Below, in pieces: positions 53,391 to 61,655 of a stretch of DNA of 64,000 bases; within the stretch, counting starts at the first letter, position 1, and the number at the start of each line of letters is the position of its first letter. This DNA is from Kribbella sp. NBC_01245 (GTDB lineage Bacteria > Actinomycetota > Actinomycetes > Propionibacteriales > Kribbellaceae): contig NZ_CP108487.1 of assembly GCF_036226525.1 (NCBI RefSeq), positions 4,774,001-4,838,000 of the forward strand. The letters run 5' to 3'. The notes beneath the pieces were generated by a model that saw only the letters and a program-made list of their open reading frames with translations, ran no database searches and had not been told where the DNA came from. The translations under genes and the position numbers were made by a program.

Positions 53391-53648
53391 ACATCAATCC
53401 GTGCGCTGCTACGTCAGCGGTCCTATCGTCAACTATGGACGGCGCGGACCGTGTCGCAGTGGGGCGACGCGTTCAACACCGTCGCGCTCGCGCTGCTCGT
53501 TTACTCGCTGACCGGATCTGGTCTCGGCGTGTCAGGCGTCGTGTTCGCAGAGATCATCCCTGTGCTCGCGCTCGCGCCATTGGCTGGTGCGCTAGTCGAC
53601 CGGCTACCGAAGGTGCGGGTGATGATCGGCGCCGACCTGCGCCCCGGC
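53391..53648 (+). pseudogene. N-terminal remnant of an MFS transporter
   Basis: Reads IRALLRQRSYRQLWTARTVS, QWGDAFNTVALALLVYSLTG, and LAPLAGALVDRLPKVRVMIG: the first three helices of an MFS exporter. No in-frame start is evident and homology stops near 53648, followed by the short repeated block GGCGACGTCGAGAAGCT. Confidence 0.65.
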
Positions 53649-53662
53649 GACGTCGAGAAGCT

Positions 53663-54045
53663 GGCCTGAGCCGTGAACTCATGTGTTGGCGGCCGCACGG
53701 CGTACTTCCGTGTGGTCGCCGTTCTGTCCCAACGCCCGCCACGGACGGCGGCACCAAGCGGTGCGACGGGGACGATTTTCCTCACGGCCGTAACGCACGG
53801 TGGGTCAACAACGATGAGCTCAGTGTAACGCTCGACTCGCTTGACCGAGTCGCGCGGATAGCAGTGCGCAAAGGCGCGAAAATGCCACCCGCCCGGGCGG
53901 CTCTTTGTTGTACCCAAAAGCATAAGCCTGGGCCAAGCAAGGCGTTTACAAAGCAAGAATAGACTTCAGTGAAACATTGACGACGAGACTGCAAATATGG
54001 TGCGCTTCATGGCATTCTCTTCCGCCCATTGCGAGTGAGGTAGCC
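53663..54045. other. intergenic region, no gene seen
   Basis: About 380 bases of lower GC than the surroundings. Apart from the repeat at 53675-53696 no gene or strong hairpin is apparent. Confidence 0.35.
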
Positions 54046-54537
54046 ATGAAGCGAACGCTCGGAATCTTCTCTGCAGCCGTCATATCGCTGGTTGCGCCCA
54101 CCCTGCCTGCTGCCGCGGCAGATACGGCAGACGGTCCACCGAGAGCGCCAGCAACCCAACAAAGCCCTGGGCTGAAATCAACATTTGGCCCCGCGTCCGC
54201 TTCCCAATGCAACTCCGGATACGCGTGCCTGTGGGGAAACCGTGACTGGAGCGGAGGGCCGTGGAGGCAGGAGAACGATCCCGGTCTCTACAACACTGGC
54301 TATTGGAACAATGACGAGACCTCGTCGGTGTGGAACCGGCAGACAAACTATCGGCTGTGGCTCTACAACCGGGAGAACGGAAGTACGACTGAAGGTGTCG
54401 TCTGCGTGCCCAAAATGTACGGCGTGAAGAACCTGGACGACTACAACTTTGACGACCGTGTCTCATCATTCAGACTGGATATCGGCAGTTGCCCGTCAGG
54501 CACGACCACAATCGGGTCCTACAAGCCGAACCCATAG
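54046..54537 (+). CDS. secreted peptidase inhibitor family I36-like protein
   Basis: 163 residues. Signal peptide (MKRTLGIFSAAVISLVAPTL PAAAA region) followed by a small Cys-containing beta-rich domain: QCNSGYACLWGNRDWSGGPW and DDYNFDDRVSSFRL, the pattern of I36 inhibitors and related crystallin-like proteins. GTGAGG precedes ATG by 5 bases. It could inhibit an extracellular protease or bind the cell envelope. Confidence 0.8.
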   Translation: MKRTLGIFSAAVISLVAPTLPAAAADTADGPPRAPATQQSPGLKSTFGPASASQCNSGYACLWGNRDWSGGPWRQENDPGLYNTGYWNNDETSSVWNRQTNYRLWLYNRENGSTTEGVVCVPKMYGVKNLDDYNFDDRVSSFRLDIGSCPSGTTTIGSYKPNP

Positions 54538-54540
54538 ACC

Positions 54541-54993
54541 ATGCGTCGCAAGGCAGCGTTGCTCCTGGCCTGCGCTAGTTTGAGCATCATGCCGCTAGCC
54601 GCGGCCGCCGGACAGAGCGAGCCGAAGGGACCCAGCGTGAACCAGCACGAACAGGCGCTCGCGAAATGCCTCGAGAAGTACGATATCCGACTGTTCGAAG
54701 ACGAGTCCGGCAGTCTGCGCCTCGGCGGTGATGTGAACAGGATGGAGGAGGCGACACTGCGTGGACCATGCGGCGCACTGGTGAATGCCGAGATTCAAGG
54801 CAAGCTTGAGTTGTTCTATGCAGACCAGAATAGAGCAGTTGTTGCGTGTCTTCGGCGCCATGGCGTTAATGCCGTCTACGACGAAGGCGACCGGCCAGGT
54901 ATCCAGATTGTGGAAAAGCACCCGCAGCTACAGGAGTACCTGGAAAGGTGCGCTGCGGAGGTCTTCGCGGCGGCACGAAACGACGGGCTCTGA
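54541..54993 (+). CDS. secreted protein of unknown function
   Basis: 150 residues: signal peptide (MRRKAALLLACASLSIMPLA) then a helical domain with four Cys (AKCLEKYDIR, GPCGALVN, VACLRRHGVNAVY, LERCAAEVF). The spacing suggests two disulfides. It starts 3 bases after its neighbour and is probably co-transcribed with it. Confidence 0.65.
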   Translation: MRRKAALLLACASLSIMPLAAAAGQSEPKGPSVNQHEQALAKCLEKYDIRLFEDESGSLRLGGDVNRMEEATLRGPCGALVNAEIQGKLELFYADQNRAVVACLRRHGVNAVYDEGDRPGIQIVEKHPQLQEYLERCAAEVFAAARNDGL

Positions 54994-55049
54994 AGACGGT
55001 TGAACACTCCAAGTAATGAACACCAGGACCTGGCCGCGGGAAGGTCCTG

Positions 55050-56000
55050 GTGACATTTTCGGCAGCGCTAGCGGTCAGCGCGCGGGGATTGCGCAAGACC
55101 TACCGCAGCCGACGGGGCCGGAGGACCATCGCGGTGCAGGGCCTCGACATGGACGTGCCGGCCGGCGGCGTCCACGGGTTCCTCGGTCCTAACGGTTCGG
55201 GCAAGACCACGTCGATCCGGATGCTGCTCGGGCTGGTCCGGGCCGACGCGGGCACGATGACGATCTTCGGCCAGCCGGTGCCCGAGCGGCTACCAGAAGT
55301 GGTCGGCCGGGTCGGTGCGATCGTGGAGTCGCCGAAGTTCTTCCCGGCGTTCAGCGGCCGGAAGAACCTCGAGTTGCTGGCCGAGGCGATCGGCACGCCA
55401 CGTTGTGTGGTCGACGAGGTTTTGGAGGAGACATCACTCGGTGACCGTGGCCGAGACCGATTCAAGTCGTACTCGCTCGGCATGAAGCAACGGCTCGCGA
55501 TCGCGGCTGCCCTGCTCAAGCAGCCGGACCTGCTGATCTTCGACGAGCCGACGAACGGCCTCGACCCGGCTGGCATCCGCGAGATCCGCGAGACGATGCG
55601 GGGCCTGGGCGACCGCGGTAAGACGGTGCTGGTCAGCAGCCACATCCTGGCCGAGGTCGAGCAGGTCGCCGACACCGTGTCGATCATCGGGCACGGCCGG
55701 CTGCTCGCATCGGGAACCGTCGCTGACGTGATCGGCAGCAACGCGGCAGCCTCGGTTCGCCTCCGCATCGCGGACCGCGAGGCCGCGGTCCGGGTGCTCA
55801 CCGACGGTGGGCTGGTAGTGCGGGTCGAGGGTGAGCAACTGCTGGTCGATGGGGTGACTGACAGTGCCGACGTGACGAGACGGCTGGCCGAGCACGGGCT
55901 GTACGTTGCCGAGATAGTTCCGGTGCGAGCGGCTCTCGAGTCGGTATTCCTGGAGCTCACAGCGGGCGAAAGTCTCACCGGGACGAAGGAGCCGCGATGA
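55050..56000 (+). CDS. ABC transporter ATPase, drug-export/ABC-2 type
   Basis: 316 residues. Walker A GPNGSGKTT, signature YSLGMKQRLAIA, Walker B LLIFDEPTNGLDP, H-loop SSHILAEVEQ. A C-terminal extension of about 95 residues follows. GTG at 55050. It pairs with the membrane protein gene that overlaps it by 4 bases to form an exporter, possibly protecting against an antibiotic or lantibiotic. Confidence 0.92.
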   Translation: MTFSAALAVSARGLRKTYRSRRGRRTIAVQGLDMDVPAGGVHGFLGPNGSGKTTSIRMLLGLVRADAGTMTIFGQPVPERLPEVVGRVGAIVESPKFFPAFSGRKNLELLAEAIGTPRCVVDEVLEETSLGDRGRDRFKSYSLGMKQRLAIAAALLKQPDLLIFDEPTNGLDPAGIREIRETMRGLGDRGKTVLVSSHILAEVEQVADTVSIIGHGRLLASGTVADVIGSNAAASVRLRIADREAAVRVLTDGGLVVRVEGEQLLVDGVTDSADVTRRLAEHGLYVAEIVPVRAALESVFLELTAGESLTGTKEPR

Positions 56001-56986
56001 TCAGGCTCACCCGCGCCGAGATCCGCAGGCTGCTCTCTCGCCGGCTCAGCCTGGTCGGTGCGCTCGGTGCGCTGGCAATCACCGCCGGGATACTGCTGTC
56101 CGTCTATCAGGAAGCCAAACCGCTTCCAGCCGACGCACAGGCCACAATGCGCGCGGACTTCGAACGAGCGCACCAAGACTGGGAGAGCAACCGGAAGCAG
56201 CTCACTACCGACTGCCTCGCAGCTCAAGCCCAACATAGAGCAACCGACCCTAACGCCGACTTCCACTGCAACGATCTGGAGCCGAGATTGGAGCATTGGG
56301 GCAAACCCGAGACTAGATTCACCGAACTTGCTCCTGAGATCCTTCTCGGCTCCGGTTACATGCTCGGCCTTCTCGCTTTCCTGATCGGAGCCAGCTTCAT
56401 CGGCGCCGAGTTCAGCACCGGCTCGATCGCCACCTGGCTGACCTTCGAACCCCGCAGGCTCCGCGTCTACATCAGCAAGCTTGCAGCCGCCGCGCTCGTC
56501 GTGGCGCCACTAGCGGTCCTCGTTGTCAGCTTGCTGACGGGTGGGATCTGGCTGATCGTCGATCGCCATGGGTCGACTACCGGCGTCACTGCCGACGCAT
56601 GGAGCGACCTGTCCGGCACGGCAGGACGAATCGTCCTGCTGACTTGCGCCAGCGCGATCGTTGGTACGGCCGTGGGGCTAATGGTGCGCCACACAGCCGC
56701 CGCCCTGGGCATTGTAATCGCCTACTTGGCGCTGATCGAAGGCACGTTCTCCGGGGTGCTCCAACAGCAGCAGCTATGGCTGGTCGGGCCAAATATCCGC
56801 AGTTGGATCCACCACGGAACGACCTACCCTGCCCTTGAGTGCAGCCCGGTGGCCGATGGCAACTACCAGTGCAGCAACGTCGATAGGCTGCTGACGTTCA
56901 CTGACAGCTCACTTTATCTCGGCCTCACGTTCGCCCTGGTTGTAGCCCTCGCAGCACTGGTCTTCCATCGACGCGATATCACCTAG
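55997..56986 (+). CDS. ABC-2 type permease
   Basis: 329 residues, about six helices: one at 17-36, a large outside loop (residues 40-115) with Cys, then helices from LLGSGYMLGLLAFLIGASFI onward with GAEFSTGSIATWLTFEPRR, typical of bacitracin/lantibiotic-type permeases. ATGA overlap with the ATPase gene. Confidence 0.88.
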   Translation: MIRLTRAEIRRLLSRRLSLVGALGALAITAGILLSVYQEAKPLPADAQATMRADFERAHQDWESNRKQLTTDCLAAQAQHRATDPNADFHCNDLEPRLEHWGKPETRFTELAPEILLGSGYMLGLLAFLIGASFIGAEFSTGSIATWLTFEPRRLRVYISKLAAAALVVAPLAVLVVSLLTGGIWLIVDRHGSTTGVTADAWSDLSGTAGRIVLLTCASAIVGTAVGLMVRHTAAALGIVIAYLALIEGTFSGVLQQQQLWLVGPNIRSWIHHGTTYPALECSPVADGNYQCSNVDRLLTFTDSSLYLGLTFALVVALAALVFHRRDIT

Positions 56987-57289
56987 CCCGGCGCTTTCAC
57001 GTTGGTTGGCTGTGACGTCGTGTTAGTGAAACTGAAGGTGCTCCTGACCAACGACGATGGGTCTGCCACCTCGGGGTGTTCTTACCAGCACCCCTAAGTC
57101 ACTCGACTCGGTTGCCGACGCAGACACGCGGGCCTGCCGGCCGGTCGCCACGGCGCGGCGTGCGCCGGGTCCTTCGCGTCGGCAGCGACACAACAGCGGC
57201 TGCACATTGGGCGAGCTTCGGGAGTTCCAGGCCTACCGACATGCCGCCTCGCGGAGTATTCGGCACGAATCAGATAACGCCGTCCCCCA

Positions 57290-57455
57290 GCCATACGAGC
57301 CGACCTGCGTGCCTCCGACGTTGACCAGCTGACCTAAGGCGTCAGTGACGCGCTGGCTGAGCTGGTCGTGGCCAGAGTGCCCCGGTGCAGGCATGGAACG
57401 GGGTGCGGCCAGGCCTTACTGGTCCGGCCGCACCCAATTGCGGACGCTTAGTGGT
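57290..57455. repeat. direct repeat, left copy (flanks the protease gene)
   Basis: About 165 bases closely similar to 59561-59725, both beginning CCAGCCATACG and containing GTTGACCAGCTGACCTA and AGAGTGCCCCGGTGCA. The preceding 300 bases (56987-57290) hold no gene; a short frame at 57028-57062 resembles the start of SurE (KVLLTNDDG) but stops. Confidence 0.7.
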
Positions 57456-57494
57456 GGTTTTTGCTTCGTCGTTCTGGTGGTGTGGGCACTGCGG

Positions 57495-58772
57495 TCAGGA
57501 GACGATCAAGGACGCGCCGACCCGCGCTGCGATGTTCTTGATACCGGCGAAAACCCAGTCTTCGTCGCCGTCTCCGTCGCAATCCTTACGGCCGATGTAC
57601 TGGCCCCAAGCCTTGACGGCGCCGCCGGTCGCCGTCGTGAGCACGGGACCGCCGGAATCGCCCGGTCCTGGTCCGTAACCGGTGACCTTCGAGACACAGG
57701 TGAGCTTGCTGAGCGAGGCATAGCCGTACTCAGCGCCGTAGTTGAATGTCGTGGTGCGATTGAGGATCACGCCGCAGTTCAGCCCGAAGTTGGCTCCACT
57801 CGAACACACCGTGACGCCAGTCTGCGTACCGTCGTTGTCGGCCCACAGCACCCGGCGATGTGAGGCATCCCGGGTACCGCCGACCCACACCGAGTTGTCG
57901 ACACTTCCGTAGGTGATCCGGATGTACTCGAAGTCGACGTACTCGCCGGTGTTGAGGTACCTGGTGCCGACGTAGCCGATGCGCTGATCCGGGAGGCCGT
58001 TGTAGAGACTGGTCCCGGGCGCCCAGCAGTGGCCCGCAGTACTGGCGTAGCGGAGGTTATCGGCCCATCGTCTCCAGTTGTAGCCCTGGGTGCACTGGGC
58101 CGTGGACCGGCTCGCGTCTTGCGAACCCCACAGGGCGTTGCCGGCGGTCCATGGTGAAGAGGAGTAATAGCGGTCGTCGAGTTTGATGGCCGTTCCGGGC
58201 CGCAAGCTCACGGTCTTGCCGAACCGGCGCTGTGCCGCGGTGCGCAAGGCGGCCAGGTCGCCGCTGACCTGGGCGAAGAGAGTTCCGGTCTTTGCGTCCA
58301 CGGTCGCGCCGACAACATTGCGGACCGCCGACTGTCCGCCCCATTTCGCACGGCCGGCCATGAAGGTGTCGAGTAGCGCCTGTTGCCCGTCCAGCGAGAG
58401 GGGGACCGGACGGAACACGGTCTTGACCGGCGACTTGGCGGATCGGAGTTTGCCCGTGACGGCTTGCTGGAACACGGTCCGGAGGTCGGCCCGCTTGGCG
58501 CGGGGAGCCGCGACATTGACGTACAGGGTCTTCGTGGCCGCATCCCAGTGGGTGCCGGCAAACGCCTCCGGGTAGGCGGCGGCGATGGCGGCGATCTGCG
58601 CCCCGGCGTCCTCGGCGGGAATCTGGTCGACCGGAGTGATGTTGGTCGGGAGCTTGCCGGCAGCCTCCGGTGTTGGAACGGCCAGCGCGGCCGAAGAGTT
58701 GGTCAAGGCGACCGCGACCAGCATCGCTGCTGTGGCCGCCATGACAGGCAGGGTGATGGGTAGACGACGCAC
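57495..58772 (-). CDS. secreted S1-family serine protease with prodomain
   Basis: 425 residues. Signal peptide (MRRLPITLPVMAATAAMLVA), a pro-region of about 150 residues like alpha-lytic-protease precursors, then the chymotrypsin-like domain: His in YASTAGHCWAPG, Asp probably in GEYVDFEYIRI, Ser in GPGDSGGPVL. Cys pairs fit disulfides. GTG start with GTGAGG 5 bases upstream. Flanked by 165-bp direct repeats, so it may be a mobile unit. Confidence 0.9.
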   Translation of the reverse strand: MRRLPITLPVMAATAAMLVAVALTNSSAALAVPTPEAAGKLPTNITPVDQIPAEDAGAQIAAIAAAYPEAFAGTHWDAATKTLYVNVAAPRAKRADLRTVFQQAVTGKLRSAKSPVKTVFRPVPLSLDGQQALLDTFMAGRAKWGGQSAVRNVVGATVDAKTGTLFAQVSGDLAALRTAAQRRFGKTVSLRPGTAIKLDDRYYSSSPWTAGNALWGSQDASRSTAQCTQGYNWRRWADNLRYASTAGHCWAPGTSLYNGLPDQRIGYVGTRYLNTGEYVDFEYIRITYGSVDNSVWVGGTRDASHRRVLWADNDGTQTGVTVCSSGANFGLNCGVILNRTTTFNYGAEYGYASLSKLTCVSKVTGYGPGPGDSGGPVLTTATGGAVKAWGQYIGRKDCDGDGDEDWVFAGIKNIAARVGASLIVS

Positions 58773-59092
58773 TGGTGCCTCACGTCTCTGCGACCGGAAT
58801 CGCTGGAGGTGATGAATCTGGTCGTCCGACAGTGACAGAGGCAGACCGGCTTCGGCCAGGAAAGTGCAGCTACCTGCAGACCACTTCGCACCTTCCTGCG
58901 AAGCACCGCCATCAGCAGCTCGGAGGCGGCGGTGGGTCAGCCGTCGACGCTGACAAGTTCGATGCTGGCGGATTGCTCGGCCACTTCTTGGACCGAGCGG
59001 TTGGGCAGGGGTGGGGAGTGCCGCCCCAGGCTGGGCAGCGGGCCTTGTGGTCGCACCAGACGCAGAGTGGACCTTTGCTCGGCCGCCAGTCG
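58773..59092. other. region with small hairpin and a possible nuclease remnant
   Basis: About 320 bases without an intact gene. CTTCGCA/TGCGAAG (58884-58903) forms a hairpin. On the minus strand 59092-58990 reads GPLCVWCDHKARCPAWGG, reminiscent of the Cys cluster at the end of RecB/Cas4-like nucleases, but the frame breaks. A remnant is possible. Confidence 0.35.
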
Positions 59093-59167
59093 CCGTACCG
59101 ACTGCGATTCATCCGCATACGAGCAGAGTTGCAGCCACAAGACATCCCGACACTTCCTGGTAACAGT
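59093..59167 (+). pseudogene. tail of ATP-dependent DNA ligase (fragment 4)
   Basis: Reads YRLRFIRIRAELQPQDIPTL, nearly the same as the end of fragment 3 (HPLRFVRIRAELHPKD). Nothing upstream belongs to a ligase. Confidence 0.65.
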
Positions 59168-59221
59168 GGACGGTTCTTGAACGCCCGGGCCGGCCCGGGC
59201 GCCTTCGAAACTGTCGCGACG

Positions 59222-59252
59222 TTGACAGTCCCTGCGTCGCGCGCGCTACAGA
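59222..59252 (+). promoter_or_regulatory. probable promoter of the small-peptide gene
   Basis: TTGACA (59222-59227) and TACAGA (59247-59252) with a 19-base spacer. The TTGACA is kept in the inverted copy, whose -10 reads GACAGA. Confidence 0.4.
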
Positions 59253-59320
59253 CCTCGCGCACGTCCTGCCGAATGCTTGACGCAGAAGACGTTCACCCCG
59301 AAACCCAGGAGGAACAACAG

Positions 59321-59446
59321 ATGCGCAGGATTAAGCAGTCAGTGGCAATGGTGCTCATGCTCGGCACTTCGATGGCGGGCGTGGCCGTCATGGCTTCACC
59401 CGCGGACGCGGCCCTGAAGCCGTGTTACCCGAACTGCCCGTGGTGA
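59321..59446 (+). CDS. 41-residue secreted peptide precursor, copy 1
   Basis: A signal peptide of about 30 residues (MRRIKQSVAMVLMLGTSMAG ... ASPADA) leaves a predicted mature end ALKPCYPNCPW with two Cys three residues apart. AGGAGG lies 8 bases before ATG and a strong hairpin follows, so it is expressed as its own unit. A secreted mini-peptide, possibly a signal or disulfide-closed ring. Conservation of both copies argues for function. No family known to me. Confidence 0.7.
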   Translation: MRRIKQSVAMVLMLGTSMAGVAVMASPADAALKPCYPNCPW

Positions 59447-59500
59447 CAACTCGATGACGTGAAGGGCTGGCGCCGGGCTACCAGCCGTGCGCCTGCCACT

Positions 59501-59534
59501 CGCTATTCCTCTCGGCGGGCCGAGAGGAATAGCG
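59501..59534 (+). terminator. terminator of peptide copy 1
   Basis: Perfect 15-bp stem (59501-59515 with 59520-59534), loop CGGG. No T run. Confidence 0.65.
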
Positions 59535-59560
59535 CACAGTGCAGATATCGCTCGCCCCCA

Positions 59561-59725
59561 GCCATACGGCCCGACTTGCGTGTCTCCGACGTTGACCAGC
59601 TGACCTAGGAGTCAGTGACGGTCGGCTGAGCTGGTCAGTGGTCAGAGTGCCCCGGTGCAAGACAGGAAACGGGTGCGGCCAGACTGTGAGGTTGAGGCCG
59701 CACAACCCATTGCCGACGCTTGGCG
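59561..59725. repeat. direct repeat, right copy
   Basis: Partner of 57290-57455. Between the copies lie the protease gene, ligase fragment 4 and peptide copy 1. The rest of 59726-59886 shows no gene. Confidence 0.7.
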
Positions 59726-59886
59726 TGAGTCGAGCTAAGAGGCGGCTTTACCGCCCGTCTGGGTGCCATGCGCTGTCCATGACCATGTCCACGAACGCCA
59801 ATCAATTTGGGACACTACAGACAGGTAAGGCAGGCGCGGATACACAGTGAGCCGGTCAAAACGGACCAGCCTTGGCGACGCGTGCA

Positions 59887-59930
59887 ACTTTTAATCCGCG
59901 GGTTGTGGGTTCGAGTCCCACGGGCCCTAC
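59887..59930. repeat. attR, 44-bp copy of the tRNA-Lys 3' end
   Basis: Exact copy of 37981-38024. Preceded by GTGCA instead of the anticodon stem, so it is not a functional tRNA. Confidence 0.95.
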
Positions 59931-59931
59931 A

Positions 59932-59963
59932 AAACCCCAGGTCAGTACGCTGACCTGGGGTTT
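59932..59963 (+). terminator. original tRNA-Lys terminator, displaced
   Basis: Perfect 14-bp stem AAACCCCAGGTCAG / CTGACCTGGGGTTT with loop TACG, directly after attR. In the empty chromosome it would end the tRNA-Lys transcript. Confidence 0.8.
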
Positions 59964-60152
59964 AGCTTGTTTGGGCCCATGGTTTACCACATGGTTTGCT
60001 CCAGCCACCCGCCTCCGCGGGCTCCTTTCGCCGGGCGCCGAAGGCACCTTCAAGCGCGTTGGCGGCGCCCGGATTCTTCGCCTTGCGCCCCAAGTAGACG
60101 TCCTGCGTACGCAAGGCCACCAACGTCGCGTTCTACGAGCTCACCTCTCGCG

Positions 60153-60587
60153 TCACGCGCGATACGCTCCGAAGGAGTGGATTGTCACCATGCCACTCCT
60201 GCTGACCTTCTTGAATTGGAGCCGGTAGGTGCCGCGGGCAACAGTTCCGAAGGACAGCGTTCCGACCTTCTTGGACGTCGTGCAGGCAACGTCGGCTGTC
60301 TGGTCCACAACTCTCCACCCGCCAGTGGAGGTCTCCTTCAGCAGTCTCGCCTCCCAGTAGCCGCCCGCAACCACGCCATAGGTGCACGAAGCGTAGTAGG
60401 CCACCTTGATCACACCGCCGTTCCCGGTAAAGGTTTTGAGCGCGCCGATGTTGTCCGTGAACCGGTAGTTCGTACCCTGAACCAGATAGGTCACCGCTTC
60501 GCTCTGCTCCGTCTTGGCGACAAGCCCGGCGGACAGCACCATGAAGAAAGACAGTGCCGCCAAGGCAGCGTGGGTCAGCCTTTTCAC
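60153..60587 (-). CDS. small secreted protein
   Basis: 144 residues: signal peptide (MKRLTHAALAALSFFMVLSA) and a beta-rich mature part with two Cys (ASCTYGVVAGGYWEARLLKE, DVACTTSKKVGTLSFG). AGAGGTG precedes ATG. No known family. Divergent from another secreted protein gene with similar general design. Confidence 0.65.
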   Translation of the reverse strand: MKRLTHAALAALSFFMVLSAGLVAKTEQSEAVTYLVQGTNYRFTDNIGALKTFTGNGGVIKVAYYASCTYGVVAGGYWEARLLKETSTGGWRVVDQTADVACTTSKKVGTLSFGTVARGTYRLQFKKVSRSGMVTIHSFGAYRA

Positions 60588-60877
60588 TTTGCACCTCTCA
60601 AGAAACAGCTCCGAGTACGAGCAGCTCCAGGATCCGGAGCCGCCCGCTGAACGTGCGCGACGTTACGAGCGGCCCTTGTCACCTCGCTGCCCGCACCCCG
60701 CCCGTACCAGCCGTGGCGGCGGTGGTGGTGCCGTCTGACTGATCGGCGGTGCCGGGACTGGTTGCTGATGCGGTCTGTTGCTGGGCCCGGGGTGGTGGCA
60801 AGCGGACAGAAAGCGGACGGAAAGCACCCGTGGTTAGCGTCGTTGCCTCGACAACTCATCACAAGGAGCGATTTCGT

Positions 60878-61291
60878 ATGCTCACTCTGAGCACCAGGCT
60901 CAAGGCAATCCTCGGCGTGCTGGTCCTGGCCACCACGGCGTTCACTGCCGTCAGCGTCACCCACCCGGGCGAGGCTCAGGCAGCGGGCTGCATCGACGGC
61001 GGCAACTACCAGAGCGTCAACTTGCCGAGTGGTACCACCCGTTTCCCCAGCAGCGGCTACCTCAAGACGACCAGCAGGTGCCAGGACATCAACCTGTCGG
61101 CGAGCCCCTGGCACGCACCCCAAACGGTACGTGCCATCAAGGTGTGCTTCAGGACGGCAGGCTGCCAGGATCACTGGACAAACGTCCGAGATAGCGGCTG
61201 GTACGAGATCGCGACCAACGTCAAGGACGGCACCGAGTACTACTTCAAGTTCTACTCCTACGGAAAGTGGTACGGCACAGTCGCCGACTGA
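60878..61291 (+). CDS. small secreted protein
   Basis: 137 residues: signal peptide (MLTLSTRLKAILGVLVLATT ... AQA) then about 100 residues with four Cys (GCIDGGNYQS, SRCQDINLS, VCFRTAGCQDHW) and ending YYFKFYSYGKWYGTVAD. AAGGAG lies 9 bases upstream of ATG. The upstream region contains direct repeats AGCGGACAGAA / AGCGGACGGAA (60797-60822). Confidence 0.68.
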   Translation: MLTLSTRLKAILGVLVLATTAFTAVSVTHPGEAQAAGCIDGGNYQSVNLPSGTTRFPSSGYLKTTSRCQDINLSASPWHAPQTVRAIKVCFRTAGCQDHWTNVRDSGWYEIATNVKDGTEYYFKFYSYGKWYGTVAD

Positions 61292-61368
61292 GCATCGCCG
61301 CGGAGCGGCCGGTGATGCTTCGGTGTCCGTGGATGCCATCGATCGCTGTGACCGCAATCGCCTGGTCT

Positions 61369-61655
61369 CATCGAGTTGTCACCACGGGCAGTTCGGGTAA
61401 CACGGCTTCAGGGCCGCGTCCGCGGGTGAAGCCATGACGGCCACGCCCACCATCGACGTGCCGAGCATGAGCACCACTGCCACTGCCTGCCTAATCCTGC
61501 GCATTTGTTGTTCCTCCTGGGTTTCGGGGTGGACCTCTTGTGCGTCAAGCATTCGGCAGGACATCCGTGAGGTCTGTCGCGCGCGCCACGCAGGAACTGT
61601 CAACGTCACGACAGTTCGAAGGCGACCAGGCCGGGCCCGGGCGTTCACGAACGGC
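61369..61655. repeat. inverted repeat arm 2
   Basis: Reverse copy of 59172-59456, about 90 percent similar by eye. The two arms enclose attR and both secreted-protein genes, so recombination between them would invert about 1.9 kb. Confidence 0.8.
61379..61504 (-). CDS. 41-residue secreted peptide precursor, copy 2
   Basis: Differs from copy 1 at four positions, all in the signal peptide (RQAVAV for KQSVAM and V for A at 19); the mature end ALKPCYPNCPW is identical. The ribosome site is identical too. Lies outside the island. Confidence 0.7.
   Translation of the reverse strand: MRRIRQAVAVVLMLGTSMVGVAVMASPADAALKPCYPNCPW

Larger units (their letters stand above)
59172..59456. repeat. inverted repeat arm 1 (small-peptide gene)
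   Basis: About 285 bases matching, in reverse, 61369-61655. The arm covers promoter region and peptide gene. It opens with a perfect 20-bp palindrome at 59182-59201 that is not preserved in the other arm. Confidence 0.8.
37981..59930. mobile_element. 21.95-kb genomic island integrated in tRNA-Lys
   Basis: Bounded by exact 44-bp direct repeats of the tRNA 3' part (37981-38024 and 59887-59930), with a tyrosine integrase gene 124 bases from the left repeat reading inward. Contents include several recombinase modules, fragments of DNA ligase genes, transporters and secreted proteins. No relaxase, coupling protein, type IV secretion or replication gene is visible, so self-transfer is unlikely. 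Confidence 0.9.

Noticed and set aside
57028-57062. SurE gene start
   Set aside because: Only about nine residues (KVLLTNDDG) match before the frame departs and stops; chance cannot be excluded.
59887-59930. Second tRNA-Lys gene
   Set aside because: Only the 3' 44 bases are present; acceptor 5' side, D arm and half of the anticodon stem are missing. It is attR.
37981-59930. Conjugative element (ICE/AICE)
   Set aside because: No relaxase, FtsK-like transfer protein, type IV secretion or replication initiator gene could be found.
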